Assembly (NCBI GenBank): GCA_035556735.1
Contig: DATMFF010000002.1
Coordinates: 62,001 to 126,000, forward strand
Direction: 5' to 3'
Source: CANJBX01 sp035556735
Lineage (GTDB): Bacteria; Pseudomonadota; Alphaproteobacteria; Rhizobiales; Xanthobacteraceae
DNA length: 64,000 nt
Part shown: piece by piece, positions 1 to 13,363 of the stretch
How the letters are laid out: each line of letters begins with the position of its first letter
Numbering within the stretch: position 1 is the stretch's first letter
Position numbers and translations under genes: made by a program
The notes under the pieces: generated by a model
The model's database searches: none
Told to the model about the DNA's origin: nothing
The model's input: the letters and a program-made list of their open reading frames with translations, nothing else

Positions 1-1
1 G

Positions 2-658
2 ACTGCACGGGCAGAGCCACTCGCTCTCTTTGCGCCTGCCAGCCAACCGGCCGTGTTGTTCGATCGTAGCCTGCGTGAACAAGACGCCATGATCGAGCCG
101 GAGGAGCGGAGCGAGCTTCCCGCGCAGCTGCGGCGACAGATCGTTAACTACCCCACGCGCGAGCCTGTCGGCACGATCATCGTCGATACCCCGAACACCT
201 ACATCTACTATGTTCTCGGAAACGGTCGCGCCATCCGCTATGGCGTCGGTGTCGGTCGTGACGGCTTCCGGTGGTCGGGTGTCGAGCGCGTCTCTCGCAT
301 GGCCGAATGGCCCGACTGGGTTCCGCCGCCGGAGATGATTTCGCGGCAGCCATATCTGCCGCGCTTCATGGCCGGGGGCGAGTCCAATCCGCTCGGTGCC
401 CGTGCGCTCTATCTCGGGAACACGGCGTACCGCATTCATGGCACCAACGCCCCCTCCACCATCGGTCGTCGGGTGTCGAGCGGCTGCATCCGCATGCTCA
501 ATGAGGACGTCATCGATCTCTACAAGCGGGTGAACGTTGGAACGAAGGTCGTCGTTCTGCCGGACACCGCGCGGGCCAACGCGGCGGTTCGGCCGACGGC
601 CGCCGTCATCCGCGCGCGCGCCGAGAGCGACCTGCGTTCCGACCTGCGTTCGCAGTGA
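2..658 (+). CDS. L,D-transpeptidase (YkuD domain), 5' end outside the window
   Basis: Periplasmic or cell-wall enzyme that forms 3-3 cross-links in peptidoglycan or attaches proteins to it. The YkuD catalytic signature is clear: counting from the GTG at 53, His129 lies in HGTNAP and Cys145 in the motif SSGCIRM, with the usual Ser and Gly just before the Cys. The barrel part of the domain starts near 'VGTIIVDTPN'. The reading frame is open without a stop from base 2, so the GTG at 53 is probably internal and the signal peptide lies upstream of the window. It converges with the sensor kinase gene that ends at 692, leaving 33 bp between the stop codons. Domain call is firm; the particular role is inferred from the family. 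Confidence 0.88.
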   Translation, partial: TARAEPLALFAPASQPAVLFDRSLREQDAMIEPEERSELPAQLRRQIVNYPTREPVGTIIVDTPNTYIYYVLGNGRAIRYGVGVGRDGFRWSGVERVSRMAEWPDWVPPPEMISRQPYLPRFMAGGESNPLGARALYLGNTAYRIHGTNAPSTIGRRVSSGCIRMLNEDVIDLYKRVNVGTKVVVLPDTARANAAVRPTAAVIRARAESDLRSDLRSQ

Positions 659-691
659 TGTCGGGACAGAGCGGCGCCGCTGGTCGCGGCC

Positions 692-2566
692 TCAGCCGCC
701 GGCCGCCGCCTGGTACGTCCGGGGGAGCGCCCCTGTGGTGGCGCTGAGGGCCTGCCGCAGAGCTTGGCCTTCGACCGGCTTTTTGACCACGGGAACGCTC
801 GAAAACTTTCGGTCGATGCTCTCGACCCCATAGCCGGTCACGAACACGAACGGGACTTGGCGCGTCGCGAGTTCGTCCGCGAGCGGATACACCAGCGTTC
901 CCGCCAGGTTGACGTCGAGCACGGCAGCGGCAATTGCGTTGCCGGACGCCGCGCTGATCGCTTCCGCGACATCGCCATATGGCCCGAGCACGTCGTAGCC
1001 GAGCTCCGTGAGAAGATCGCGCATGGCCATGCCGACCAGGACCTCGTCCTCGACCAGGAGGATCTGGTTGGAACTGCGGGCCTGACCCGCCCCTGACTTC
1101 GCGTTTCCGTTCTGCTTGTCCTTGCCGGGCTCGGATTTCTCGATGCGCGGCACGGAGAGCCGGCAGTGGAGGCCTTCTGCGCGCCAGTCGAACATGGCCT
1201 TCCCGCCGAGCTGACCCTCGACGCTGGCGGTGACGACCTTGACGCCGAATCCGAACGACTTCGGCGTTGCGACCGAGGGACCTCCGGATTCCATCCACTG
1301 CAGCTCGATACGGCCCGGCTGCAGATCCCAGACGAGATGCAGCTTGCCAGCCGGCATCGACAGCGCGCCGTGCTTGGCGGCGTTGGTGGCCAGCTCGTGC
1401 AGTGCGAGCGCCAGAATCTGGGCGGTGGCCGGATCGAGCGAGATCCTGGGCCCGGCCGCGGTCACCTTCTCGGGCTCTCCTTCGCGATAGGGCGCAAGCT
1501 CCTCGTCGACCAGTTGACCCAGGTCGGCGCCCAGCCAGCGCGAGTCGGCAAGCAGGCTGTGGACCTGCGCCAGCGCTTTGATGCGCCCCTCGATGAGTGC
1601 GACGTAGGCTTCCTTGGTCTCGGCACGCGTGAGCCGAATGATGGCCTGGACGACTGCAAGGGTATTGCGCGCCCGATGGTCCACCTCGCGCGCGAGCAGC
1701 GCCTGACGTTCCTCGGCTTGCTTGCGTTCGGTGATGTCGACGGTCACGCCGCTGACGCGAACGACGCGGCCGTCGCCGTCAAGCGTCGGAGCCGCCGTGC
1801 CGTAGCACCAGCGCGTCTCACCGTCCGGCCGGAACACGCGGAACTCGGTCTGGAACGCCTGCGCCCCGCCGCTCGTGAACTCGGTGACCATCTGCTGCAG
1901 CCGGGCGAGATCCTGCGGATGCACGAGCTTGCCGACGCTGTCGAGCGAAACCTCGAACGTCGCCGGATCGACGCCGAAGATACGGCACTGCCCCTCGTCC
2001 CACATCCAGTCGCCGTTGACGAGGTCCCAGTCCCACGAACCCATTTGTCCGGCAACGAGCGCGAGGTTGCGCCGCTGCTCGCTCTGGCGCAGCTCGCGAG
2101 CGGATTCCTGCAGTTCCGCCGTCCGCTCGGCCACGCGCAGCTCCAGCTCCGCGTTCAGTTGCTCGAGTTGGCGAGTCTTGCGATAGAGCTCCGCGAAGAC
2201 CCTGACCTTGGCGCGCAATACTTCGGAAATGACCGGAACCGGCACGTAATCGACCGCGCCGAGTTCATAGCCGCGCAGCCGGTCGACATCGGTCAGGTTG
2301 ATGGCCGAAACGAAAATGATCGCCGTTCGCTGGAACCGCGGATGCTCGCGGATCATGGCGGCAAGCTCGAACCCGTCCAGCTCCGGCATGCAAACGTCGA
2401 CGAGAATGACCGCAATGTCTGTCTTGAGCAGGTGCTCGAGCGCTTCACGCGCCGAAGTGGCCGAGATCAGGTTCTCCCCCAAGTCGCGCAGGATGACCTC
2501 GTAGGCGAGCAGCTTGTTGGGCTGATCGTCCACCAGGAGGATATTGACCTTCTCGTCCGGAGCCAT
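692..2566 (-). CDS. Receiver-PAS-HWE histidine kinase-receiver hybrid protein
   Basis: Cytoplasmic two-component signalling protein of 624 residues with no membrane segment. Order of parts: receiver (about 5-125, phospho-acceptor Asp57 in LVDVCMP), coiled linker (130-165), PAS/PAC (about 170-285), HWE-type kinase (about 290-475) and a second receiver (500-610, Asp551 in LDVNLAG). The kinase has phospho-acceptor His297 in DHRARN, an N-box at 390-400 (HELATNAAKHG) and the WxE motif in WMESGG that names the family. HWE kinases in alphaproteobacteria often report stress or light, and several feed the PhyR-NepR-EcfG general stress pathway; a link here is only suggested by the neighbouring EcfG-type promoters. 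It lies 281 bp downstream of the HAMP-array kinase on the same strand. I found no perfect EcfG match in that gap. Confidence 0.9.
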   Translation of the reverse strand: MAPDEKVNILLVDDQPNKLLAYEVILRDLGENLISATSAREALEHLLKTDIAVILVDVCMPELDGFELAAMIREHPRFQRTAIIFVSAINLTDVDRLRGYELGAVDYVPVPVISEVLRAKVRVFAELYRKTRQLEQLNAELELRVAERTAELQESARELRQSEQRRNLALVAGQMGSWDWDLVNGDWMWDEGQCRIFGVDPATFEVSLDSVGKLVHPQDLARLQQMVTEFTSGGAQAFQTEFRVFRPDGETRWCYGTAAPTLDGDGRVVRVSGVTVDITERKQAEERQALLAREVDHRARNTLAVVQAIIRLTRAETKEAYVALIEGRIKALAQVHSLLADSRWLGADLGQLVDEELAPYREGEPEKVTAAGPRISLDPATAQILALALHELATNAAKHGALSMPAGKLHLVWDLQPGRIELQWMESGGPSVATPKSFGFGVKVVTASVEGQLGGKAMFDWRAEGLHCRLSVPRIEKSEPGKDKQNGNAKSGAGQARSSNQILLVEDEVLVGMAMRDLLTELGYDVLGPYGDVAEAISAASGNAIAAAVLDVNLAGTLVYPLADELATRQVPFVFVTGYGVESIDRKFSSVPVVKKPVEGQALRQALSATTGALPRTYQAAAGG

Positions 2567-2847
2567 CGATCGATTCCCTAGCCGACTGCTGCAGTCGCTC
2601 CGAGGCGATACGGCCGTTCAGGGAGCAGCCGTATCCCCCGGTTCGATGCACAGGCCGATCGCACGGTTGGCAAAAGTGGTCGGCGGCTTTGCCGCAACCG
2701 TGCACCGACTGTCTTCTTGGCGCGCATGGCGCTCGGCGAGCCGATACCACTTCGCCGGGCGATGCGCTCATTCATTCATACGCCGCCAGCTCCCTTCGTC
2801 CGATCCTCGCTTCCGATCTGTGGTTCCAAGAGGCCGGGCGAGGGGCG

Positions 2848-9143
<6,296 letters not shown>

Positions 9144-9147
<4 letters not shown>

Positions 9148-9374
9148 TGGATGTGTCCTTCGAGAACGACGCCGTGCAGGCGCTCGAGCCCTCCGCGATC
9201 CGCGAACGCCCGAGGTCGCGCGTCAGAGGCGGATCGGCCGCGGCCGTTGTGGCCCTCGCTTGCCGGTCCCCGGTTCTGGCCTGCGGTCCGATTCAATGAC
9301 TTGGGACGAACAATTGCATGGCCGGGCCGCGACCATTTGCTGGCCACAACTAGGCAGGTCGCCGGCCCGTACAC
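9144..9374 (-). CDS. Possible 76-codon leader ORF coupled to the HAMP-array kinase
   Basis: Starts at GTG 9374, six bases after a strong ribosome binding site (AAGGA, plus-strand positions 9381-9385, inside a longer GGGGGAAGGA). Its stop overlaps the ATG of the kinase as ATGA. It would lie about 30-35 bases downstream of the start point predicted from the EcfG-type promoter at 9415-9439. The product (begins MYGPATCLVV, Arg/Gly-rich) matches no family I recognise and has no signal peptide or membrane segment. Third-position GC looks lower than in neighbouring genes, which argues against a long-established coding sequence. It may be a translated leader controlling kinase synthesis, or chance. 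Confidence 0.33.
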
Positions 9375-9508
9375 GGTGGTTCCTTCCCCCCTGGCGCAAT
9401 AAACCGCGATACCAAACGCCGGCTCCGATCCTTGGTTCCATCCAGATGGAAAATTTTAGGGTTTTTTGCCCGCCAACCAGGCTCGCGCTGACCTTTGACG
9501 GCACCGTC
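9148..9508. other. 361-bp gap upstream of the HAMP-array kinase
   Basis: Holds the probable transcribed leader of the kinase (about 9148-9408), the candidate leader ORF (9144-9374) and one EcfG-type promoter (9415-9439, minus strand). In 9440-9508, next to the end of the DUF1236 gene, I see only an A/T-rich patch (AAAATTTT near 9450) and no convincing hairpin terminator. Confidence 0.6.
9415..9439 (-). promoter_or_regulatory. EcfG-type general stress promoter (GGAAC-N16-CGTT) for the HAMP-array kinase
   Basis: Read on the minus strand, GGAAC spans 9439-9435 and CGTT spans 9418-9415, separated by exactly 16 bases. This is the consensus of the alphaproteobacterial general stress sigma factor EcfG/RpoE2. 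It faces the kinase gene, with a leader of roughly 260 bases. Confidence 0.68.
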
Positions 9509-9895
9509 TCACCGGCGGATGGTATCCACGATCCGCATGGTCAGCGGGTCGACCAGCACGACCTGGTCTTCCAGCATCGTGTATTTCAGGTTCTTGGCGT
9601 CGGGGGCCTCGGCCATGGCGTTGTCGGGCAAGGGATATAGCTCGATCGAGGGGGGAACGAGTTCGCCCACCACGGGACGGAACGTCAGGGAGGGGGTGAC
9701 GCTGGTGCCTTTTTGCTGGATTGCCGCGCGAATGGCGGATTTCTGCTCCGGCGTGAGCGAAACTTGAGCCTGCGCATTGCTCATGGCCGGAGGGGTGGTC
9801 GTGCCTGCCGGCGGCGAGGGGCTCTGCGCATGCGCGAGAATGGGCGCGGCCGCCAGGGCCAGCGCGAGCGCGACGGAACGGACCTCTCTCTCCAT
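9509..9895 (-). CDS. Small secreted DUF1236 family protein
   Basis: A 128-residue protein with a typical signal peptide (MEREVRSVALALALAAAPILAHA, predicted cleavage after AHA), a Pro/Thr-rich spacer and a DUF1236 domain. The domain starts at LTPEQKSAIR and ends with the usual hydrophobic stretch DQVVLVDPLTMRIVD. DUF1236 proteins are common in rhizobia and have no established biochemical function; a periplasmic location follows from the signal peptide. ATG 9895 is chosen over GTG 9904 because GGAG lies eight bases before the ATG and would abut the GTG. A perfect EcfG-type promoter lies about 40 bases upstream (9932-9956), so stress induction is likely. It is divergent from the ROK kinase gene. 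Confidence 0.85.
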   Translation of the reverse strand: MEREVRSVALALALAAAPILAHAQSPSPPAGTTTPPAMSNAQAQVSLTPEQKSAIRAAIQQKGTSVTPSLTFRPVVGELVPPSIELYPLPDNAMAEAPDAKNLKYTMLEDQVVLVDPLTMRIVDTIRR

Positions 9896-9931
9896 GGCTC
9901 TCACTCCAATTGCGGGGTTGGATGAAGGATG

Positions 9932-9956
9932 AACGCGAGGGGCGTATCAGCGTTCC
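9932..9956 (-). promoter_or_regulatory. EcfG-type promoter (GGAAC-N16-CGTT) for the DUF1236 gene
   Basis: Minus-strand GGAAC at 9956-9952 and CGTT at 9935-9932, spacer exactly 16. The gene starts at 9895, giving a leader of about 30 bases. It lies back-to-back with the promoter of the ROK gene. Confidence 0.72.
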
Positions 9957-9971
9957 CTGCATGGCTCCCCC

Positions 9972-9997
9972 GGAACCCGGAGTGCCGATCGGCCGTT
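9972..9997 (+). promoter_or_regulatory. EcfG-type promoter (GGAAC-N17-CGTT) for the ROK kinase gene
   Basis: Plus-strand GGAAC at 9972-9976 and CGTT at 9994-9997, spacer 17, which is also an accepted EcfG spacing. The downstream gene starts at 10029 or 10038, giving a leader of about 25-35 bases. Confidence 0.7.
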
Positions 9998-10028
9998 CTC
10001 TGGTCACCTTTCGCACCAGCAAACATCG

Positions 10029-11102
10029 ATGGGGGCCATGGCACAACCCGCGGCGACACTGACGCCGATCGCCGGGCACGGCGCAGCCCGCCTGCCCGCC
10101 GTGAACGTCGACAGCTACAACGTCGAACTGAAGGATCAGGATGGCTTCCTCGGAGACCGCGCCAACAAGCAGGTGTTCCGGGACATGCTCGAGAGCTGGC
10201 GCAAGAAGCTGCGCAAGCTTGGGGACGATCCGTTCGAAGACACTCCCACCGACAAGATCACCAAGTCCGAACTCGATCGGGTGCTGTCGGAGGGTGATGC
10301 CGAGGCGGCCGGCGTCATTCAGGGCGCCATAGAGGAGTTCGCCAAGGAACTCGCCCACGTCATCCGCCGCTTCCTCAAGGTGAAGGCCTGGCGCGACACC
10401 GAGCGTCTCATCATCGGCGGCGGCTTCCGCGGCGGCCGGATCGGGGAGCTGGCGATCGGACGCGCCGCCGTCATCCTCAAGGCCGACGGCATCGATGTGG
10501 ACCTCGAGCCGATCCGCCACGATCCGGACGAGGCGGGGCTGATCGGCGCCATCCATCTTGCGCCCTCTTGGATGTTCAAGGCGCACGAGGCGATCGTTGC
10601 GGTCGACATCGGCGGCACCAACATCCGTGCGGGGATCGTCAATCTCAATCTCAAGCGCGCCAAGGATCTCTCCAAGGCCTCGGTGTGGAAGTCCGAGCTG
10701 TGGCGCCATGCCGACGAGAAGCTCAAGCGCGATCATGCCGTCGAAGGGCTGATCGAGATGCTCGAGAAGCTCATCGACAAGGCGCGCAAGGAGGGCATCA
10801 GCCTCGCGCCCTTCATCGGGATCGGCTGTCCGGGCAAAATCGAGGCCGACGGGTCGATCGAGCGCGGCGCGCAGAACCTGCCGGGCAACTGGGAGAGCGA
10901 GAGCTTCAACCTGCCGGCCAGCATCTGCAAGGCGATCCCCAAGATCGGGGATCACGAGACCGCGGTGGTCATGCACAACGATGCGGTGGTGCAGGGACTG
11001 AGCGAGGTGCCTTTCGCGCAGGACGTGAAGCACTGGGGTATCTTCACCATCGGGACCGGACTGGGCAACGCGCGCTTCACCAACCGCGGCGACGACGACT
11101 GA
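10029..11102 (+). CDS. ROK-family sugar kinase-like protein with circularly permuted motif order
   Basis: A 357-residue protein carrying all core ROK (glucokinase/repressor/ORF kinase) motifs in rotated order. The adenosine motif IIGGG (128-132) and the normally C-terminal DEAGLIGAIHLA (167-178) come first. Then follow the phosphate-1 motif DIGGTN (193-198), GIGCPGKI (264-271), HNDAVVQG (316-323, catalytic Asp318) and finally IGTGLGNARF (341-350), after which the protein ends. In ordinary ROK kinases DIGGT is at the N terminus and GGG...AGLxGAA at the C terminus. The zinc motif CxCGxxGC is absent. The substrate is probably a hexose, perhaps glucose from trehalose breakdown, but this is inferred. 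ATG 10038 (MAQPAAT) is an equally possible start. An EcfG-type promoter lies just upstream; the gene converges on otsB. Confidence 0.82.
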   Translation: MGAMAQPAATLTPIAGHGAARLPAVNVDSYNVELKDQDGFLGDRANKQVFRDMLESWRKKLRKLGDDPFEDTPTDKITKSELDRVLSEGDAEAAGVIQGAIEEFAKELAHVIRRFLKVKAWRDTERLIIGGGFRGGRIGELAIGRAAVILKADGIDVDLEPIRHDPDEAGLIGAIHLAPSWMFKAHEAIVAVDIGGTNIRAGIVNLNLKRAKDLSKASVWKSELWRHADEKLKRDHAVEGLIEMLEKLIDKARKEGISLAPFIGIGCPGKIEADGSIERGAQNLPGNWESESFNLPASICKAIPKIGDHETAVVMHNDAVVQGLSEVPFAQDVKHWGIFTIGTGLGNARFTNRGDDD

Positions 11103-11126
11103 GTGCGCAGCGCCAGCGGCCGCGCC

Positions 11127-11888
11127 CTAGGGCGTGGTTCCCATTGCGAGGATCTCGAGCCAGCGCCGCACGTCCCGCGGATGCGCGAAGTGGCCGGTCC
11201 CCGGAATGTGCCGGCCCACTGCGAAGCCGGCCCCGCCGAATTCCGGGACCACGGGAAACACCGGCTCGTCGGTCGTGTCGTCGCCGATGAACACCGGCCG
11301 CCGCCCGGCAAACGGCGCATGCTTCATCAGCTCGCGCACAGCGGTGGCTTTGCTGAATCCGGACTGCTTGACCTCGACGACGAACTTGCCGAACAGCAGT
11401 TCGAGTGGCTGGTCGAGTTCCTCACAGATGAGGGCGGCGGCTTCGCGCACCTCGTCCTCCATGTCCGGCGCCAGCCGGTAGTGCAGCGCGATCGAGTACT
11501 TCTTGTCCTCGACGAGGATCCCGGGTCCGAGCTCGGCAATGGCGGCGAAGCGCTGCTTGAGCTTGGTCGGCAGCGGGCTTGCCCCTGCGGGATGCATGGA
11601 GCCCGAGGGAGTCAGCCGGAATTCGCAGCCGTGGTTTCCGATCGCCGGCAACTGCAGCGGCGCAAAGATGAGGTCGAGCTCCTCGACCGGACGTCCGCTC
11701 ACGAAGGCGGTGGCGCCGCCGGTTCGCTCATAGAGTCTGCGCAGCGTCTGGCGCAGCTCGCGCGGCACGAACACCTCGCGTGGCGTCGGGGCGAGGTCGA
11801 GCAGCGTGCCGTCCACGTCGAGCAGCATCGCGCTGTCCTCCACCGGGAACGCGAGCTTGGGAAGCGGGGCTTCGGTCTTGTCGTTCAT
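11127..11888 (-). CDS. otsB: Trehalose-6-phosphate phosphatase
   Basis: Removes phosphate from trehalose 6-phosphate, completing the OtsAB route to trehalose in the cytoplasm. The 253-residue HAD-superfamily protein has the nucleophile motif DVDGT (24-28), the cap region with GNHGCEF, and the Mg-binding motif GDDTTDE (202-208). Length fits the family. It is the last gene of the long minus-strand glucan/trehalose unit: its ATG overlaps the stop of the MFS gene by one base (TGATG), so translation is probably coupled. Its partner otsA starts the divergent operon about 15.7 kb away, also behind an EcfG-type promoter. The stop lies 24 bp from that of the convergent ROK gene. Confidence 0.95.
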   Translation of the reverse strand: MNDKTEAPLPKLAFPVEDSAMLLDVDGTLLDLAPTPREVFVPRELRQTLRRLYERTGGATAFVSGRPVEELDLIFAPLQLPAIGNHGCEFRLTPSGSMHPAGASPLPTKLKQRFAAIAELGPGILVEDKKYSIALHYRLAPDMEDEVREAAALICEELDQPLELLFGKFVVEVKQSGFSKATAVRELMKHAPFAGRRPVFIGDDTTDEPVFPVVPEFGGAGFAVGRHIPGTGHFAHPRDVRRWLEILAMGTTP

Positions 11889-13363
11889 CAGTCTCCTCGA
11901 CGAGGGCCGGGCGCGGCGGATGCGTCGCCGTCATGGTCGATGAAGGAAAGCGGCGTGGCAACGCTTTCGAGCGGCTTGCGCTCGGCGGCGATCCCGAACC
12001 GCCATTGCACCGCCGCGGCGATCAGCATGGCGATGGCGCCGAAGAGGTAGCCGGCGAACACGCTCCCGCGCGATCCGGTATCGATAAGCACACCGAACAG
12101 CCACGGACCCGAGATGCCGCCGATCGCGGTGCCGATCGCATAGAAGAATGCAATCGTGAGGGCGCGGATCTCGAGCGGGAAGGACTCGCTCACGGTCAGG
12201 TAGGCCGAGCTGGCGGCCGCCGAGGCAAAGAAGAACACCACCATCCAGGCGATGGTCTGGGTCGTCGCCGACAGCGCGCCGATGGCGAAGAGCCAGCCGA
12301 CGACGGCAAGCAGGACTCCGGATATCGCGTAGGTGAAGGTGATCATGATGCGCCGTCCGAGGGTGTCGAACAGCCGTCCGAGCAATACGGGACCGAGAAA
12401 GTTGCCCGCGGCGAAGGGCAGGATGTACCAGCCGACGTGATATGAACGGATGCCGTAGAAATCGGTGAGGATCAGGGCATAGGTGAAGAAGATCGCGTTG
12501 TAGAAAAACGCCTGCGAGGCCATCAGCACGAGCCCGACCAGGGTGCGGCGGCGGTGCTGACGGAACAACGTTGCGAACACGTCGGATAGAGGCGTGAAGC
12601 GCCGCATGCGCAGGCGTTGCGTGCGCATCGGCTGCTCCGCCGGCTTGGCGCTGCCGTAGACCGAATTTTCGATATCGTCGACGATCGCTTCCGCGCGATC
12701 GGGCTGACCGTGCGTCATCAGCCACCGTGGGCTCTCGGGGAGCCACAAACGCATCAGGAACACGACGAGGCCGAGTGCCGCGCCTGCGAAGAATGCAAGC
12801 CGCCAGCCAAGCTCGGGATCGATCACGGCCGGGTTGAGCAGAACGATCGCTCCGGTCGCTCCCGCCGCTGCGCCGACCCAGAAGCTGCCGTTGATGACGA
12901 GGTCGGTCCAGCCGCGCATGCGGGCCGGCACGAGTTCCTGGATGGTCGAGTTGATGGCGGCGTACTCGCCGCCGATGCCCGCGCCGGTCAAGAAGCGGAA
13001 CAGCGCGAAGCTCCAGACGTTCCACGACAGCGCGGTGGCCGCGGTCGCGACCAGATAGACGGACAGCGTGATGAAGAACAGCTTCTTGCGGCCCCAGCGG
13101 TCGGTGAGCCAGCCGAAAAAGGCGGCTCCGAGCACGGCGCCGGCGAGATAGGCGCTGCTCGCAAGCCCGACCTCGGCGTTGGTCAGCCGCAGAACGGGGC
13201 TCTCCTTGAGGGCGCCCGCAAGCGAGCCGACCAGCGTGACCTCCAGGCCGTCGAGAATCCATGTGACGCCGAGCGCGACCACGACCAGCGTGTGGAAACG
13301 GCCCCACGGCAGCCGGTCGAGCCGCGCCGGGATGTTGGTCGTGATGGTGGCGGAACTCGTCAT
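11888..13363 (-). CDS. MFS transporter (sugar/metabolite:H+ symporter type)
   Basis: A 491-residue inner-membrane protein with about twelve hydrophobic segments and the MFS loop signature between helices 2 and 3 (GWLTDRWGRKK). The sequence RFLTGAGIGGEY in helix 4 is typical of the metabolite:H+ symporter and sugar-porter groups. The substrate cannot be read from the sequence. Its place between treY and otsB, with 4-bp and 1-bp overlaps, ties its expression to trehalose and glucan metabolism. Export or uptake of trehalose, maltose or a related compatible solute is a reasonable inference and no more. The central loop (about 225-255) is hydrophilic and Arg-rich, as in other members. Confidence 0.85.
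   Translation of the reverse strand: MTSSATITTNIPARLDRLPWGRFHTLVVVALGVTWILDGLEVTLVGSLAGALKESPVLRLTNAEVGLASSAYLAGAVLGAAFFGWLTDRWGRKKLFFITLSVYLVATAATALSWNVWSFALFRFLTGAGIGGEYAAINSTIQELVPARMRGWTDLVINGSFWVGAAAGATGAIVLLNPAVIDPELGWRLAFFAGAALGLVVFLMRLWLPESPRWLMTHGQPDRAEAIVDDIENSVYGSAKPAEQPMRTQRLRMRRFTPLSDVFATLFRQHRRRTLVGLVLMASQAFFYNAIFFTYALILTDFYGIRSYHVGWYILPFAAGNFLGPVLLGRLFDTLGRRIMITFTYAISGVLLAVVGWLFAIGALSATTQTIAWMVVFFFASAAASSAYLTVSESFPLEIRALTIAFFYAIGTAIGGISGPWLFGVLIDTGSRGSVFAGYLFGAIAMLIAAAVQWRFGIAAERKPLESVATPLSFIDHDGDASAAPGPRRGD

Noticed and set aside
669..680. Palindrome AGCGGCGCCGCT between the first two genes as terminator
   Set aside because: No loop and no T-tract; short GC palindromes are common in this DNA.
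2807..2827. GGAAG/GGAAC-like sequences upstream of the HWE kinase gene
   Set aside because: No CGTT at 16 or 17 bases from either element, so no EcfG promoter is called.
9456..11033. 525-codon minus-strand frame opposite the ROK gene
   Set aside because: Antisense to clear ROK motifs and runs through the divergent promoter region; no family similarity.
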